A stretch of 64,000 bases of DNA from Patulibacter brassicae (GTDB lineage Bacteria > Actinomycetota > Thermoleophilia > Solirubrobacterales > Solirubrobacteraceae): contig NZ_JAXAVX010000008.1 of NCBI RefSeq assembly GCF_033949425.1, forward strand, positions 1 to 64,000, read 5' to 3'. Position numbers and translations under genes: made by a program. Below, piece after piece: positions 1-8,390 of this stretch (its first letter is position 1; each line of letters begins with the position of its first letter). Below the pieces are notes generated by a model. That model saw only the letters and a list, made by a program, of their open reading frames with translations. It did not search any database and was not told the origin of the DNA.

Positions 1-107
1 CCGTCCGCCGGGCGCGGGGCGTCCCCCGGGAACGGGGCGCAGCGCGGGACGCGTCGCGGGCGCGGGACGACCGGCCGGCGCCGAGCGGCGCGGGGCGGGC
101 GCGGCGC

Positions 108-1121
108 TCACGCGGGCACCTCGATCCGTCGCGCGGCGCGCACGCGAGCCGAGCGCGAGCGCGGGTTGCGCTCCTGCTCGGCGGCCGTCGGCGCGATGCC
201 ACGCGTCAGCAGCTCGGCCTCGGCGACCTTGCCGCAGCCGCAGACCGGCAGGTCGGGCGGGCAGATGCACCCCTGGGCGCGGTCGGCGAGGAACCGCTTC
301 ACGCGGCGGTCCTCGAGCGAGTGGAAGCTGATGGCCACGAGCCGGCCGCCGCGGCGCAGCAGCCGCCAGGCGGCGGGGAGCGCGCGGTCGATCTGCCCGA
401 GCTCGTCGTTGACGACGATCCGCAGCGCCTGGAAGGTCCGCTTGGCGGGGTGCCCGCCGGCGAACCGGGCCGGGGTCGGGATCGCGTCGGTCACGACGTC
501 GACGAGCCGGCCGGTCGTCTCGATCGGGGCCTTCTCGCGCTCGCGCACGATCGCGCGGGCGATCCGCGACGCGTGACGCTCCTCGCCGAGCTCGCGCAGG
601 GCGGCCGCCAGCTCGCGCTCGCCCCACGTCGCCACGACCTCGGCCGCGCTCTGGGCGCTGCCCTCCCCCATCCGCATGTCGAGCGGGGCGTCGCGCACGT
701 AGGAGAAGCCCCGCTCGGGCTCGTCGATCTGCATCGAGGACATGCCGAGGTCGAAGTACGCCCCGTCGGCCCGGAACCCTTCCTCGGCGAGGCCCTCGAG
801 CGCGTCGGCGAAGGGCGCTCCCACGATCCGCACGGCGCACGGCGCCTCGGCCGCGAACCGCTCGGCGAGCGCGAGCGCGACGGGGTCGCGATCGATCACC
901 ACGAGGGTCCCGGTCGGCCCGAGCCGCTCGGCGACCAGGCGCGCATGGCCGCCGGCGCCGAACGTCGCGTCGACGATCGTCTCGCCGGGCCGGGCGTCGA
1001 GCAGCTCGAGCGTCTCCTCGGCGAGCACCGGCAGGTGCGGGGCGTCCGTCGCGGCGTCGCGCGCGTCCGCGGACGGCGCCGTCGCAGGCTCGGGGGGCGC
1101 GGTGGGGCGCCGGCGGGCCAC
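108..1121 (-). CDS. rsmH: 16S rRNA (cytosine(1402)-N(4))-methyltransferase RsmH
   Basis: The enzyme methylates N4 of C1402 in the 16S rRNA P-site region using S-adenosylmethionine. Visible family marks are the SAM-binding loop VDATFGAGGHA near residues 50-60, the acidic DRDP turn near 78, the FHSLEDRRVK motif near 265 and the cysteine-rich CICPPDLPVCGC stretch close to the C-terminus. At 337 residues it is slightly longer than usual because of an Ala/Pro-rich N-terminal tail of about 28 residues that may be unstructured. The start is a GTG placed 3 bp after the mraZ stop codon, so the two genes are surely co-transcribed. The rest of the division/cell-wall cluster (ftsL, ftsI, mur genes) would be expected beyond the left edge. 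Confidence 0.97.
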   Translation of the reverse strand: MARRRPTAPPEPATAPSADARDAATDAPHLPVLAEETLELLDARPGETIVDATFGAGGHARLVAERLGPTGTLVVIDRDPVALALAERFAAEAPCAVRIVGAPFADALEGLAEEGFRADGAYFDLGMSSMQIDEPERGFSYVRDAPLDMRMGEGSAQSAAEVVATWGERELAAALRELGEERHASRIARAIVREREKAPIETTGRLVDVVTDAIPTPARFAGGHPAKRTFQALRIVVNDELGQIDRALPAAWRLLRRGGRLVAISFHSLEDRRVKRFLADRAQGCICPPDLPVCGCGKVAEAELLTRGIAPTAAEQERNPRSRSARVRAARRIEVPA

Positions 1122-1124
1122 GGG

Positions 1125-1661
1125 TCAGCCCTCCGCCGGGGCGGAGCCGGGCCCGGGCGCGTCGCCGCCCGGGGCGCCGGGCGCCGCACCGAAGCCGGGC
1201 GCGGGCGGGAAGCCGGACTGGCCGCCGATCGCGTTGGCGATCTGCAGCATCGCGTCCTGCATCGACGGGGCGTAGGCCTCCCAGCCGGCCCGGTCCCAGA
1301 GCTCGAAGCGCCGGCCGCTGCCGACGAGCAGCACCTCCTTGCCGCCGATGCGGGCGTGCTCGAGGTGCGTCGGGGAGATCGTCACGCGGCCCTGGCCGTC
1401 GAGCTCGGCGGGCGTGGCCATCGAGTTCAGCGAGCGCTCGATCGCGCGCGTGGCGGGGTCCAGCGGATGGCGACCGGCGAGCGATTGCTGCACGAACTCA
1501 CGGTAGTCGGCCGCGGGCTCGACCCCGATGGCCGGGACGTCGAAGGAGCGCACGAGGACGAGGCCGGCCCGAAAGGGATCGCGGAACCGCGCCGGAATGG
1601 TCAGGCGGTTCTTGGCGTCGAGGGTGAGCTCGAACTGCGACTGCAGCTGCAGGTCGGTCAC
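1125..1661 (-). CDS. mraZ: Transcriptional regulator MraZ of the division/cell-wall cluster
   Basis: MraZ is a ring-forming DNA-binding protein that represses its own dcw operon. Two SpoVT/AbrB-type halves are visible: an N-terminal one (residues about 5-50, with the family core DAKNRLTIPARFR) and a second one near residues 85-130 (ELDGQGRVTISP). A Gly/Pro/Ala-rich tail of about 35 residues lengthens it to 178 residues against roughly 145 in many bacteria. Translation begins at a GTG. A set of TGGGN repeats lies over the promoter (1742-1793), which fits autoregulation. It is the first gene of the leftward dcw operon, immediately followed by rsmH. Confidence 0.96.
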   Translation of the reverse strand: MTDLQLQSQFELTLDAKNRLTIPARFRDPFRAGLVLVRSFDVPAIGVEPAADYREFVQQSLAGRHPLDPATRAIERSLNSMATPAELDGQGRVTISPTHLEHARIGGKEVLLVGSGRRFELWDRAGWEAYAPSMQDAMLQIANAIGGQSGFPPAPGFGAAPGAPGGDAPGPGSAPAEG

Positions 1662-1741
1662 AGCGAAGGCCGGCGGAGATGACCGGTGCAGGTCGGGCCG
1701 GGGCGGTGGGAGGAACCGTCTCGGCCCGACCTGCTGGCGGG

Positions 1742-1793
1742 AACATACCCCACTTCACCCCACTTCGCACCACTCTCGTGGACCAGCGGCCCA
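1742..1793 (-). promoter_or_regulatory. mraZ promoter with MraZ-box array
   Basis: On the minus strand four TGGGN-type boxes (TGGGC at 1793-1789, TGGTG at 1772-1768, TGGGG at 1762-1758 and 1752-1748) have starts 21, 10 and 10 bp apart. The last box runs directly into TATGTT (1747-1742), a good -10 hexamer. TGGGN repeats with 5-nt spacers are the known MraZ recognition pattern, and their overlap with the -35/-10 zone predicts repression of mraZ-rsmH by MraZ. Confidence 0.8.
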
Positions 1794-1986
1794 CTTCGGC
1801 CTAGCAACGCGTCCGGCGGAACACGCGTTCGCCCGGCGTTGGTCGGCCATTTACCCCTTGAATACTGGCAATTTGCCCCGTTCGAGGACGCCGCTGCACG
1901 ATCGTTCCCACGTGATCGAACACCTGTTCGTCGACGGACGATCGAGGCGATTCGGCCGCGTTCGCGGTCGGTCGACGCCCGCAAGG

Positions 1987-2032
1987 TGGGGACGTTGACC
2001 GGCGTGGTGGGGCAAGGTGGGGCACGTTGGGC
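1987..2032 (+). promoter_or_regulatory. Second MraZ-box array, facing the DUF3352 gene
   Basis: TGGGG at 1987, 2008 and 2018 and TGGGC at 2028 on the plus strand repeat the 21-10-10 bp spacing of the mraZ array in mirror orientation. TGGGG at 2018 is followed by CACGTT, aligned with the TATGTT -10 of mraZ but poorer. A separate TACGAT at 2100-2105 could be the working -10 of the downstream lipoprotein gene. The MraZ role is inferred from the pattern only. Confidence 0.6.
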
Positions 2033-2133
2033 GCACGGAGGGTCGGCGACCGATCGCGCGTCGGTCCCGGCAGCGGCGCCGCGCTGCCCGGGCAGCCCGT
2101 ACGATTCGGCCGGTCCCCCTGACCGGAGAGCCC

Positions 2134-3951
2134 ATGACCAGCACCAGCACCAGTCCGACTCGCCGCTTCCGACGCGCGCCGATGGCGTTCGCCCTCTCGG
2201 GCGCGCTCGCGCTCGCGGTCGCCGGATGCGGGGGCGACGACGAGAAGACGACCTCCACGACCGCCGGCCCCTCGACGCAGGGCGCGCCGCTGCAGCTCGC
2301 CCTCGCCGACGACGTGCCCGCGGGCGCGGCGGGCTTCGCCGAGGCGACGATCCGCCCGGGCGGCGCGACGAAGGCCGGGATCGAGGAGCTGACGAGCGCG
2401 TTCGGGGTGACCGACCCCGGTCCGGCGCTCATCAAGGCCCTGGACCTCGACGACGAGGACCTCGCGGGCGGCGCGAGCTTCGAGGACGCGATCATCCCCT
2501 TCCTCGGGGATCAGATCGGCGGCTTCGTCGTCCGCGATCCGGCGAGCCGCGGGAAGACCGAGTCGGCGGCGGCGTTCGTCGCGACCGTCCGCGACGCGGC
2601 GGGCCTGCGCAAGGGCCTGCAGAAGGAGCTCGACGAGGGCACGAAGCGCGAGCTCGACGGCCAGACCTACTACCAGGGCCCCGGCAACGACAAGGACACG
2701 GCGGTCTGGATCGGCGACGAGACGTTCGCCGTCGGCCAGGTCCCGGCCGTCGAGGCCGCGATCAAGGCCGGGCCGGGAGCCGACCTCGCCGGCAACGACC
2801 GCTTCAAGAAGGCGGTCGAGCAGGTCCGGACCGAGGATCTCCTCGGCGGGGGCTACGTGGACCTGCAGCAGGCCGACGTGCTGAACAGCGTGATCGGCGA
2901 CGTGACGAACTCCGGCCAGCGGCAGGCGCGCCTGCGCCGGCAGCTGCGCCAGCTCGAGCGCTCGGGCGGCTCGGCGGCGGTGCCGGGCCTGGAGCGCGGC
3001 CTGGGCAGCCTGTCGAGCATCGGCGGCGACACGCTGCCGAAGGTCGACGCGGCGATCGCGATGGGCGTCGAGCTGCGCTCGGGCCGGATTCGGCTGCAGG
3101 TCGGCGGGACGCAGCCGGAGGGGCTGTCGGCGCCGACGACGGACTCCGAGGACGAGCTCGCGAACCTGCCGGCCGGCTCGTGGCTGGCGGCGGGCCTCGG
3201 CGGCTTCCAGCAGGCGTTCAAGAGCTACGGCACGCTGCTCGGCGGCTCGGGGACGGGCACGACGTCGACCCCGACGCCGGCGGCCGATCCGAAGGCGCTC
3301 CTGGGCCAGCTGCGGCAGCTGACGGGGATCAACATCCCGGACTCGCTGCTCGACGCGCTCGGCGGCCTGGAGTCCGGCGCGATCGCGGTGCGCGGTGACA
3401 GCATCACCTCGATCGGCGGCGCGGTCGTGCTGCGCGCGAAGGACGCGGCGGGCGCCTCGACGATCCTCGATCAGCTCCGCGGGGTCGTGCAGCAGACGCT
3501 GCCGCTGCGGTTCCAGGAGCGCTCGATCACCGGTGCCGACAAGGGCGTCGTGGCCCAGTTCCCGGGCGCGCCGTTCCTCATCGCGGCGGGCGTGAAGGGT
3601 GATCGCCTGGCGATCGGCCTCGGCACGGACGCGGTCGGCAACGCCCTGACGCCGTCGAGCAAGCTCGGCGACGATCCGGTCTACGGCCAGGCGCAGGAGC
3701 TGCTGGGCGGCAAGAAGCCGACCGCGATCATCGACGCGACGAAGATCTCGCAGTTCCTCCAGAGCCTGCCGATCGACGAGCTGCGCGACCGCGACGGCCA
3801 GATGGTCCTCGCCGTCCTGCAGCGCCTGAAGCTCATCAGCGCCGGCGGCACGTCGAGCGGCTCGACGTTCAACTCGACGCTCGCGCTGAGCTACGCCCCG
3901 GGCACGTCCGGCGGCACGGGCGGCACCGGCACGACGACCACCACCCCGTGA
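2134..3951 (+). CDS. DUF3352 domain-containing lipoprotein
   Basis: A predicted exported lipoprotein of 605 residues. The start at 2134 is preceded by GGAGAG at good distance and gives an Arg-rich n-region, a hydrophobic stretch and a lipobox ending in LAVAGC, so Cys is expected to be lipidated and the protein anchored on the outer face of the membrane. The mature part opens with a DVPAGAAGFAEATIRP segment typical of DUF3352 proteins of Thermoleophilia and continues through long alternating alpha/beta repeats to a Gly/Thr-rich tail. The biochemical role of DUF3352 is unknown. It is transcribed divergently from mraZ across a region holding MraZ-type boxes. A mutated fragment of a paralogue lies at 9258-9400. 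Confidence 0.85.
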   Translation: MTSTSTSPTRRFRRAPMAFALSGALALAVAGCGGDDEKTTSTTAGPSTQGAPLQLALADDVPAGAAGFAEATIRPGGATKAGIEELTSAFGVTDPGPALIKALDLDDEDLAGGASFEDAIIPFLGDQIGGFVVRDPASRGKTESAAAFVATVRDAAGLRKGLQKELDEGTKRELDGQTYYQGPGNDKDTAVWIGDETFAVGQVPAVEAAIKAGPGADLAGNDRFKKAVEQVRTEDLLGGGYVDLQQADVLNSVIGDVTNSGQRQARLRRQLRQLERSGGSAAVPGLERGLGSLSSIGGDTLPKVDAAIAMGVELRSGRIRLQVGGTQPEGLSAPTTDSEDELANLPAGSWLAAGLGGFQQAFKSYGTLLGGSGTGTTSTPTPAADPKALLGQLRQLTGINIPDSLLDALGGLESGAIAVRGDSITSIGGAVVLRAKDAAGASTILDQLRGVVQQTLPLRFQERSITGADKGVVAQFPGAPFLIAAGVKGDRLAIGLGTDAVGNALTPSSKLGDDPVYGQAQELLGGKKPTAIIDATKISQFLQSLPIDELRDRDGQMVLAVLQRLKLISAGGTSSGSTFNSTLALSYAPGTSGGTGGTGTTTTTP

Positions 3952-3957
3952 GGTCCT

Positions 3958-3981
3958 GGGGGCGCGCTGCGGCGCGCCCCC
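3958..3981 (+). terminator. Terminator-like hairpin after the DUF3352 gene
   Basis: GGGGGCGCGC and GCGCGCCCCC form a perfect 10-bp stem around TGCG, 7 bp after the stop codon. There is no U-tract. It separates this gene from the convergent tad operon. Confidence 0.55.
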
Positions 3982-4091
3982 GCCCCCGCACGGCCGCCGC
4001 TGTTCCGCCGACCCGGAGGAGCAGCGACGGCGTGCTCGGCCCCCGTGCACGGCACCCGGCTCCGGGCGGAGCCTCGCCTCGAGGGCCGACC

Positions 4092-4931
4092 TCAGCGCTG
4101 CACCGCGAGCAGGGCCGCGGCGATGAGCAGCATCACCGACGGCACGAGCAGCAGCGCCACGACGAGCTGGACCTTCGGCGCCGCACGGGCCGCGGCGTCG
4201 ATCGCGTGCCGGGCCCGGCGCTCGCGCAGGTCCTCGGCCAGCGCGCGCAAGCCGTCGTCGGCGGCCGCGCCCTGACGGTGCGCCCGCGCGAGCAGCGCGG
4301 TGAGCTCGATCGCCCCGTCGGCCGGGCAGCGCCGGCGCAGCTGCTCGAGCGTCGGCTGCACCGGCACGCCGACGCGGACCTCCGCCGCCGCGCGCCGCAG
4401 CTCGGCCGCGAGCGTGCCCTGGTGGTGCGCGCCGACGGCGGCGAGCGCCTCGGGCACCGATCGTCCGCCGCCGAGCGCGATCCGCAGCAGGTCGATCGCG
4501 TCGGGCAGCGTCGTGAGCATCTCGGTGCTGCGCAGGCGGATCCGCCGGGCGATGATCGCCTCCGGCGCGAGCGCGATCGCCGCGGGCAGCGCGATGCTCA
4601 GCAGGACCCCGCCCGCTCCCGCGAACGGGACGACGACGAGCCACGAGGCCCCGGCGACGACCGCCGCCGCCCCGCGGATCGCCTGGAGGTCCGCCGGCCG
4701 GACGTCCGGCGCCAGCCCGGCCGCGTCGAGCCGCTCCGCCGCGTCCCGCGGCAGCGGCATCCGCGGGGCGAGACGGCCGCCGAGGCGTCGCGCGAGCCGC
4801 AGGAGCCGGTCGCCGCGTCCGCGCACGGGACGCCGTGCGGCGCGTGCCGCGAGCAGCTCCCCGGCGGCGGCACCGGCCGCCGCGCCCGCAGCACCCGCGA
4901 GGAGGATCGCGATCACCGCGACCGCTCCCAC
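4092..4931 (-). CDS. tadC: Flp/Tad pilus inner-membrane platform protein, TadC-like (T2SSF)
   Basis: A 279-residue type II secretion F-domain protein, the inner-membrane platform on which a pilus ATPase acts. A membrane segment opens the protein, a second hydrophobic pair lies near residues 90-125, the cytoplasmic T2SSF helical domain follows (residues about 135-250, with LPDAIDLLRIALGGGRSVPEAL), and a C-terminal membrane helix closes it. The start is a GTG. It is the last gene of the operon and is separated from the TadB-like gene by 100 bp with no recognised gene. TadC and TadB normally act as a heteromeric platform. Confidence 0.88.
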   Translation of the reverse strand: MGAVAVIAILLAGAAGAAAGAAAGELLAARAARRPVRGRGDRLLRLARRLGGRLAPRMPLPRDAAERLDAAGLAPDVRPADLQAIRGAAAVVAGASWLVVVPFAGAGGVLLSIALPAAIALAPEAIIARRIRLRSTEMLTTLPDAIDLLRIALGGGRSVPEALAAVGAHHQGTLAAELRRAAAEVRVGVPVQPTLEQLRRRCPADGAIELTALLARAHRQGAAADDGLRALAEDLRERRARHAIDAAARAAPKVQLVVALLLVPSVMLLIAAALLAVQR

Positions 4932-5031
4932 ACGGATCGCCGCGGTACCCGACCGCGGCGCCCGGTCCGGTCGGGCCCGGCGGGCACCGGCAGCACGGCC
5001 GCCAACGAGCTCCGCGGCATCGGGCGAGCAG

Positions 5032-5850
5032 TCATCGGGCGAGCTCCGCGGTCAACCGCCGGACGGCGACCTTCGCCGCCACCTGCAGGAGCACCGCGAG
5101 CAGGACGAGCCCCACGCCGATCGCGTCCGCAGTGACGGCGCGGATCGCGTCGGGCGCGAGCACCGCGACCGCGACGGCGATGAGGACCGGCAGGCCCCCG
5201 ACGATCCGCGCGGCGGTCCGGGCCTGGACCGTGGCGCTCTCGGCCTCCGCCGTCGCGCGCCGACGACGCTCGAGCGCATCGGCCTGCGCGCGCAGGACCG
5301 CGGCGAGCTCGCCGCCGGCCTCGCCGTGCAGCAGCAACCCGGCCACGAGCGCGACGTGGGCGTGGTCCCCGGTGCGCCGCCGCCACGCGACGATCGAGGC
5401 GGTGAGCGGGTCCCCCGCGCGCAGGCGCGCCGCGACGACCTGGAGCTCGCGTCCGGCCGCCCCGGGCGGGCCGGTCGCGGCGGCCTCGACGATCGCGCCG
5501 CGCACGGGCGAGCCGGCGTCGAGCCCGTCGGCGATCGCGCGGGCCACGAGCGGCGCGCCGTCGCGCAGCGCCCGCCGGCGGCGCTCCTGGTGGCGGCGAC
5601 GGGTCGCGCGCACCGCCGGCGGGCCGAGGGCGACGAGGAGCCCGGGCACGACCGCGCCGAGGAGCAGGAGCAGCCCACCGGCGCACGCCGCGCCGACGAT
5701 CACCGGCGGACGCTCGAGCGCGCCGAGCCCCGGTGCGGGGCGCTCGCGCACGACCCGGCGCGCCGCCGGCACGGCGAGCGCCAGCAGGTCGATCGCCGCA
5801 GCCGCCGCGAGCGTCGCCGCGACGGCCATCGTGACCGCAGCGCCGCTCAT
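5032..5850 (-). CDS. tadB: Flp/Tad pilus inner-membrane platform protein, TadB-like (T2SSF)
   Basis: A second F-domain platform protein of 272 residues, starting MSGAAVT at 5850. A longer frame exists but would overlap the upstream ATPase gene and adds only Arg/Pro-rich low-complexity residues. It has hydrophobic segments at the N-terminus and near residues 60-85, a cytoplasmic helical domain carrying RDGAPLVARAIADGLDAGSPVRGAI and LLLHGEAGGELAAVLR, and paired membrane helices at the C-terminus. It starts 34 bp after the tadA stop. The ribosome binding site is weak, so translation may depend on readthrough from tadA. Confidence 0.87.
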   Translation of the reverse strand: MSGAAVTMAVAATLAAAAAIDLLALAVPAARRVVRERPAPGLGALERPPVIVGAACAGGLLLLLGAVVPGLLVALGPPAVRATRRRHQERRRRALRDGAPLVARAIADGLDAGSPVRGAIVEAAATGPPGAAGRELQVVAARLRAGDPLTASIVAWRRRTGDHAHVALVAGLLLHGEAGGELAAVLRAQADALERRRRATAEAESATVQARTAARIVGGLPVLIAVAVAVLAPDAIRAVTADAIGVGLVLLAVLLQVAAKVAVRRLTAELAR

Positions 5851-5884
5851 GCCGGCCCCGCGCCCGCGATCCAGGGTGCCCGGA

Positions 5885-7009
5885 TCACGCGGGCTCCCCG
5901 ACGTCGACCGGGACGGTCCGCCATCCCTGCCCGGCGGCAACGACCCGCTGGGCGGCGATCACGCGCCGCGAGCCGTCCGCGAGGCGCGCCTGCTGCAGGA
6001 CGAGCCCGATCGCGTCGCCGACGAGCCGCCGCACGGCGGCGTGCGGCAGTCCCGAGTCGGCCATGAGGCAGAGCGTCTCGAGCCGCCGCAGCGCCGACTC
6101 GGGCGAGCGGGCGTGGATCGTGGAGAGCGACCCGTCGTGGCCGGTGGTCATCGCGAGCACCATGTCGAGCGCCTCGCCGCCGCGGACCTCGCCGACGACG
6201 ATCCGGTCCGGCCGCATGCGCAGGGCGTTGCGGACGAGATCGCGGATCGCGATCGCACCCTGGCCGTCGCCGCGGGCGGTCCGGGCCTCGAGCCGCACGA
6301 CGTGCGGCAGCGTCAGCCGCAGCTCGGCGGTGTCCTCGACGGTGACGATCCGCTCACCCGGGTCGAGCAGCCCGGCGATCGCGGCGAGGGTCGTCGTCTT
6401 GCCGGCCCCTGTCCCGCCGCTGACGAGGATCGAGCGGCGGTCCCGCACCGCACCGGCGATCGCCGCGCCGAGCGTCGGCGTCCATGTCCCCCGCGCGACG
6501 AGCTCCTCCGCCGTCCACGAGCGGTCGCGGAAGCGGCGGATCGTCACCGACGGCCCGTCGACGGACACCGGTGGCAGCGCGACGTGCAGCCGCGACCCGT
6601 CCGGCAGCCGGGCGTCGCAGAGCGGCTCGGAGCGGTCGACGCGGCGGCCGGCGCCGGCGAGCATCCGCTCGATCGCGTGCAGCAGCTCGTCGCCGTCGGC
6701 GAAGCGGACGCTCGTGGCCTCGATCCGACCGCGTCGCTCGACCCAGACCGGGCGGGTGCCGAGGACCATGATCTCGTCGACGTCGGGGTCGTCGAGCAGG
6801 CTCTCGAGCGGGCCGAGGCCGACGGTCCGCTCGACGAGCAGCCGTCGCACCTCGGCGCGGTCCTCGGGCGGCAGCAGCGGCGCCTCGCGGGCGAGGACCT
6901 GCTCCAGCACGTGCTCGGGTGCGGCGAGCGTGCCCTCCTCGGCCGGGCGGGACGCGAGGTCGACGAGCTCGCGGTGCAGCTCGGCCGCGATCTGGCCGTG
7001 GAGGCTCAT
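5885..7009 (-). CDS. tadA: Flp/Tad pilus assembly ATPase, TadA/CpaF-like
   Basis: A hexameric secretion ATPase of the GspE/VirB11 superfamily that powers pilus extension and perhaps retraction. The 374 residues hold an N-terminal helical domain, the CpaF signature GPLESLLDDPDVDEIMV near residue 75, Walker A GGTGAGKTT near 200, the Asp box VTVEDTAELRL, and the His-box and Walker-B stretch MRPDRIVVGEVRGGEALDM. The ATG start at 7009 overlaps the cpaB stop by 4 bp, indicating coupled translation. The length and motif order match active CpaF proteins. Confidence 0.94.
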   Translation of the reverse strand: MSLHGQIAAELHRELVDLASRPAEEGTLAAPEHVLEQVLAREAPLLPPEDRAEVRRLLVERTVGLGPLESLLDDPDVDEIMVLGTRPVWVERRGRIEATSVRFADGDELLHAIERMLAGAGRRVDRSEPLCDARLPDGSRLHVALPPVSVDGPSVTIRRFRDRSWTAEELVARGTWTPTLGAAIAGAVRDRRSILVSGGTGAGKTTTLAAIAGLLDPGERIVTVEDTAELRLTLPHVVRLEARTARGDGQGAIAIRDLVRNALRMRPDRIVVGEVRGGEALDMVLAMTTGHDGSLSTIHARSPESALRRLETLCLMADSGLPHAAVRRLVGDAIGLVLQQARLADGSRRVIAAQRVVAAGQGWRTVPVDVGEPA

Positions 7010-7689
7010 CGAACGCCGTCCAGGTCGGAGGTCGTCGTCAGGCCTTCGCCGTCGCCGGCGCGCGCGTCGTCCTCCGCGCGGGGCAGGACGCGCAGCTCGG
7101 TCGCGAAGTTCTGGGCGGCGGTGAGGTAGATCGCCTGCCGCAGCCGCACGCGCAGCGCCACCGCGATCCGGCCGCCGCTGTCGTCGCCGTCGGCCGCCGG
7201 TGCGTCGGCGACCCGCAGGACCTCGGCGTTCTCGAGCGCCAGCCGGGTCGCGCCGCCCCGCCCCTGCTGCTCGCGGGTGACGAGCACGTCAACGCGTCCT
7301 CCGGGCCGCACGAGGCGCCGGTCACCGGTGGCGACGATGTCGGCGATCCGCTCGCCGGGCGCGAGCCGCAGCGGATCCCGGGACTGGACGAGGGCGAGCG
7401 TCAGGTCGCTGCCGCGCGGGACCGCGGCCTGGGCGCGCAGCCCCACGAGCTCGCGACCGTCGGCGACGCGCTCCTGCGGCGCGTAGCGGCGCGGGACGCG
7501 CCGCACGGCGAGCTGATCGCTCGAGATCGGCGCGTCGGCGGGGATGTCGCGCGCGGCGACGACGACCGGGACCGTCGGGCCGACGGCCGCCCGCAGCTCC
7601 GCCTCTCGCCGGCCGATGTCGCCCGCGGCGAGCGTGCCGAGGACGATCGCGAGCCCGAGCAGCAGGAGCGCGCGGCGGCGCGGGCTCAC
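7006..7689 (-). CDS. cpaB: Flp pilus assembly protein CpaB/RcpC (SAF domain)
   Basis: A 227-residue membrane-anchored protein with one N-terminal hydrophobic segment (LLLLGLAIVLGTLAAG) and an SAF domain immediately after it (VPVVVAARDIPADAPISSDQL). CpaB/RcpC proteins sit in the envelope and are needed for Flp pilus assembly. A GTG start at 7689 overlaps the preceding histidine-kinase stop as GTGA, and its own stop overlaps the tadA start, so it is embedded in the regulator-to-tad operon. The periplasmic part ends in an Asp/Glu-rich tail. Confidence 0.88.
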   Translation of the reverse strand: MSPRRRALLLLGLAIVLGTLAAGDIGRREAELRAAVGPTVPVVVAARDIPADAPISSDQLAVRRVPRRYAPQERVADGRELVGLRAQAAVPRGSDLTLALVQSRDPLRLAPGERIADIVATGDRRLVRPGGRVDVLVTREQQGRGGATRLALENAEVLRVADAPAADGDDSGGRIAVALRVRLRQAIYLTAAQNFATELRVLPRAEDDARAGDGEGLTTTSDLDGVR

Positions 7690-8390
7690 GACGCGGCCCG
7701 CCCGCGGACCCGGCCGGCGGGCAGGTCGACGACGAGGCGCGCTCCGCGAGCCGCGGGCGCCGAGCGGAGGCTGCCGCCCTGACGGCGCACGGCCTCGTGG
7801 GCGATCGCGAGGCCGCGGCCACGCAACCCGCGCCGCGAACCGGCGGCGAGCGTCGCGACCGGGTGGGCGAGCCCCGGGCCGTCGTCGTGGACCTCGATCC
7901 GCACGTCGTCGCCGGCGTGCAGCCGCACGCGGACGATGCCCTCGCCGTGCTCGACCGCGTTCTGCAGGAGGTTCCCGAGCGCCTGGGCGAGTCGCGCGCG
8001 GTCGCCGACGACGATCGTCGGGCCGGGCGCGACCGTCAGTTCGATCCGGCGACCCACGCGGCGCGCGAGCGCATCGTGCACCGCGACGAGCCCCCGCACC
8101 AGCTCGGCGACATCGACCGGGCGGCGCTCGTCGGGCAGGCGACGTCGCGCGACGGCGGCGGAGACCTCGTCCGCGGCGCGGCGTGCGCGAGCGAGCTCCC
8201 CGGCGACGGCGGACGTCCGCGGGTTCGTCGGGTCGTCGAGCGCCAGCAGGACGGTCGTCAGCGGACCGCGCAGCTCGTGACAGGCGCGGACGACGCGCTC
8301 GGCGGTGCTGCGGCCGGCGCGCCGCTCGAGCAGCAGCAGCGACGCCGCGCCGACGGCGAGCAGCCAGCCGGCGGCCAGCAGCGCGCTCAT
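7686..8390 (-). CDS. Sensor histidine kinase, compact, single membrane helix
   Basis: A 234-residue kinase with one N-terminal membrane helix, no periplasmic sensor domain, an H-box HELRGPLTT near residue 38, an N-box NLLQNAVEHGEG, and ATP-binding motifs DDGPGLAHP and GLRGRGLAIAHE. The phospho-acceptor His is followed by E-L-R-G-P, as in HisKA kinases. ATG at 8390 overlaps the response regulator stop by 4 bp, while the stop overlaps cpaB, so kinase, regulator and pilus genes form one transcript. The lack of an obvious input domain suggests that the signal is sensed in the membrane or through a partner protein. Confidence 0.9.
   Translation of the reverse strand: MSALLAAGWLLAVGAASLLLLERRAGRSTAERVVRACHELRGPLTTVLLALDDPTNPRTSAVAGELARARRAADEVSAAVARRRLPDERRPVDVAELVRGLVAVHDALARRVGRRIELTVAPGPTIVVGDRARLAQALGNLLQNAVEHGEGIVRVRLHAGDDVRIEVHDDGPGLAHPVATLAAGSRRGLRGRGLAIAHEAVRRQGGSLRSAPAARGARLVVDLPAGRVRGRAAS

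Noticed and set aside
1801..4644. Very long minus-strand open frame opposite the DUF3352 gene
   Set aside because: Arg/Ala/Asp low-complexity translation with no motif; it exists only because GC-rich codons suppress stops antisense to a real gene. Many similar frames (for example 22061-24445 and 25598-29407) were left out for the same reason.
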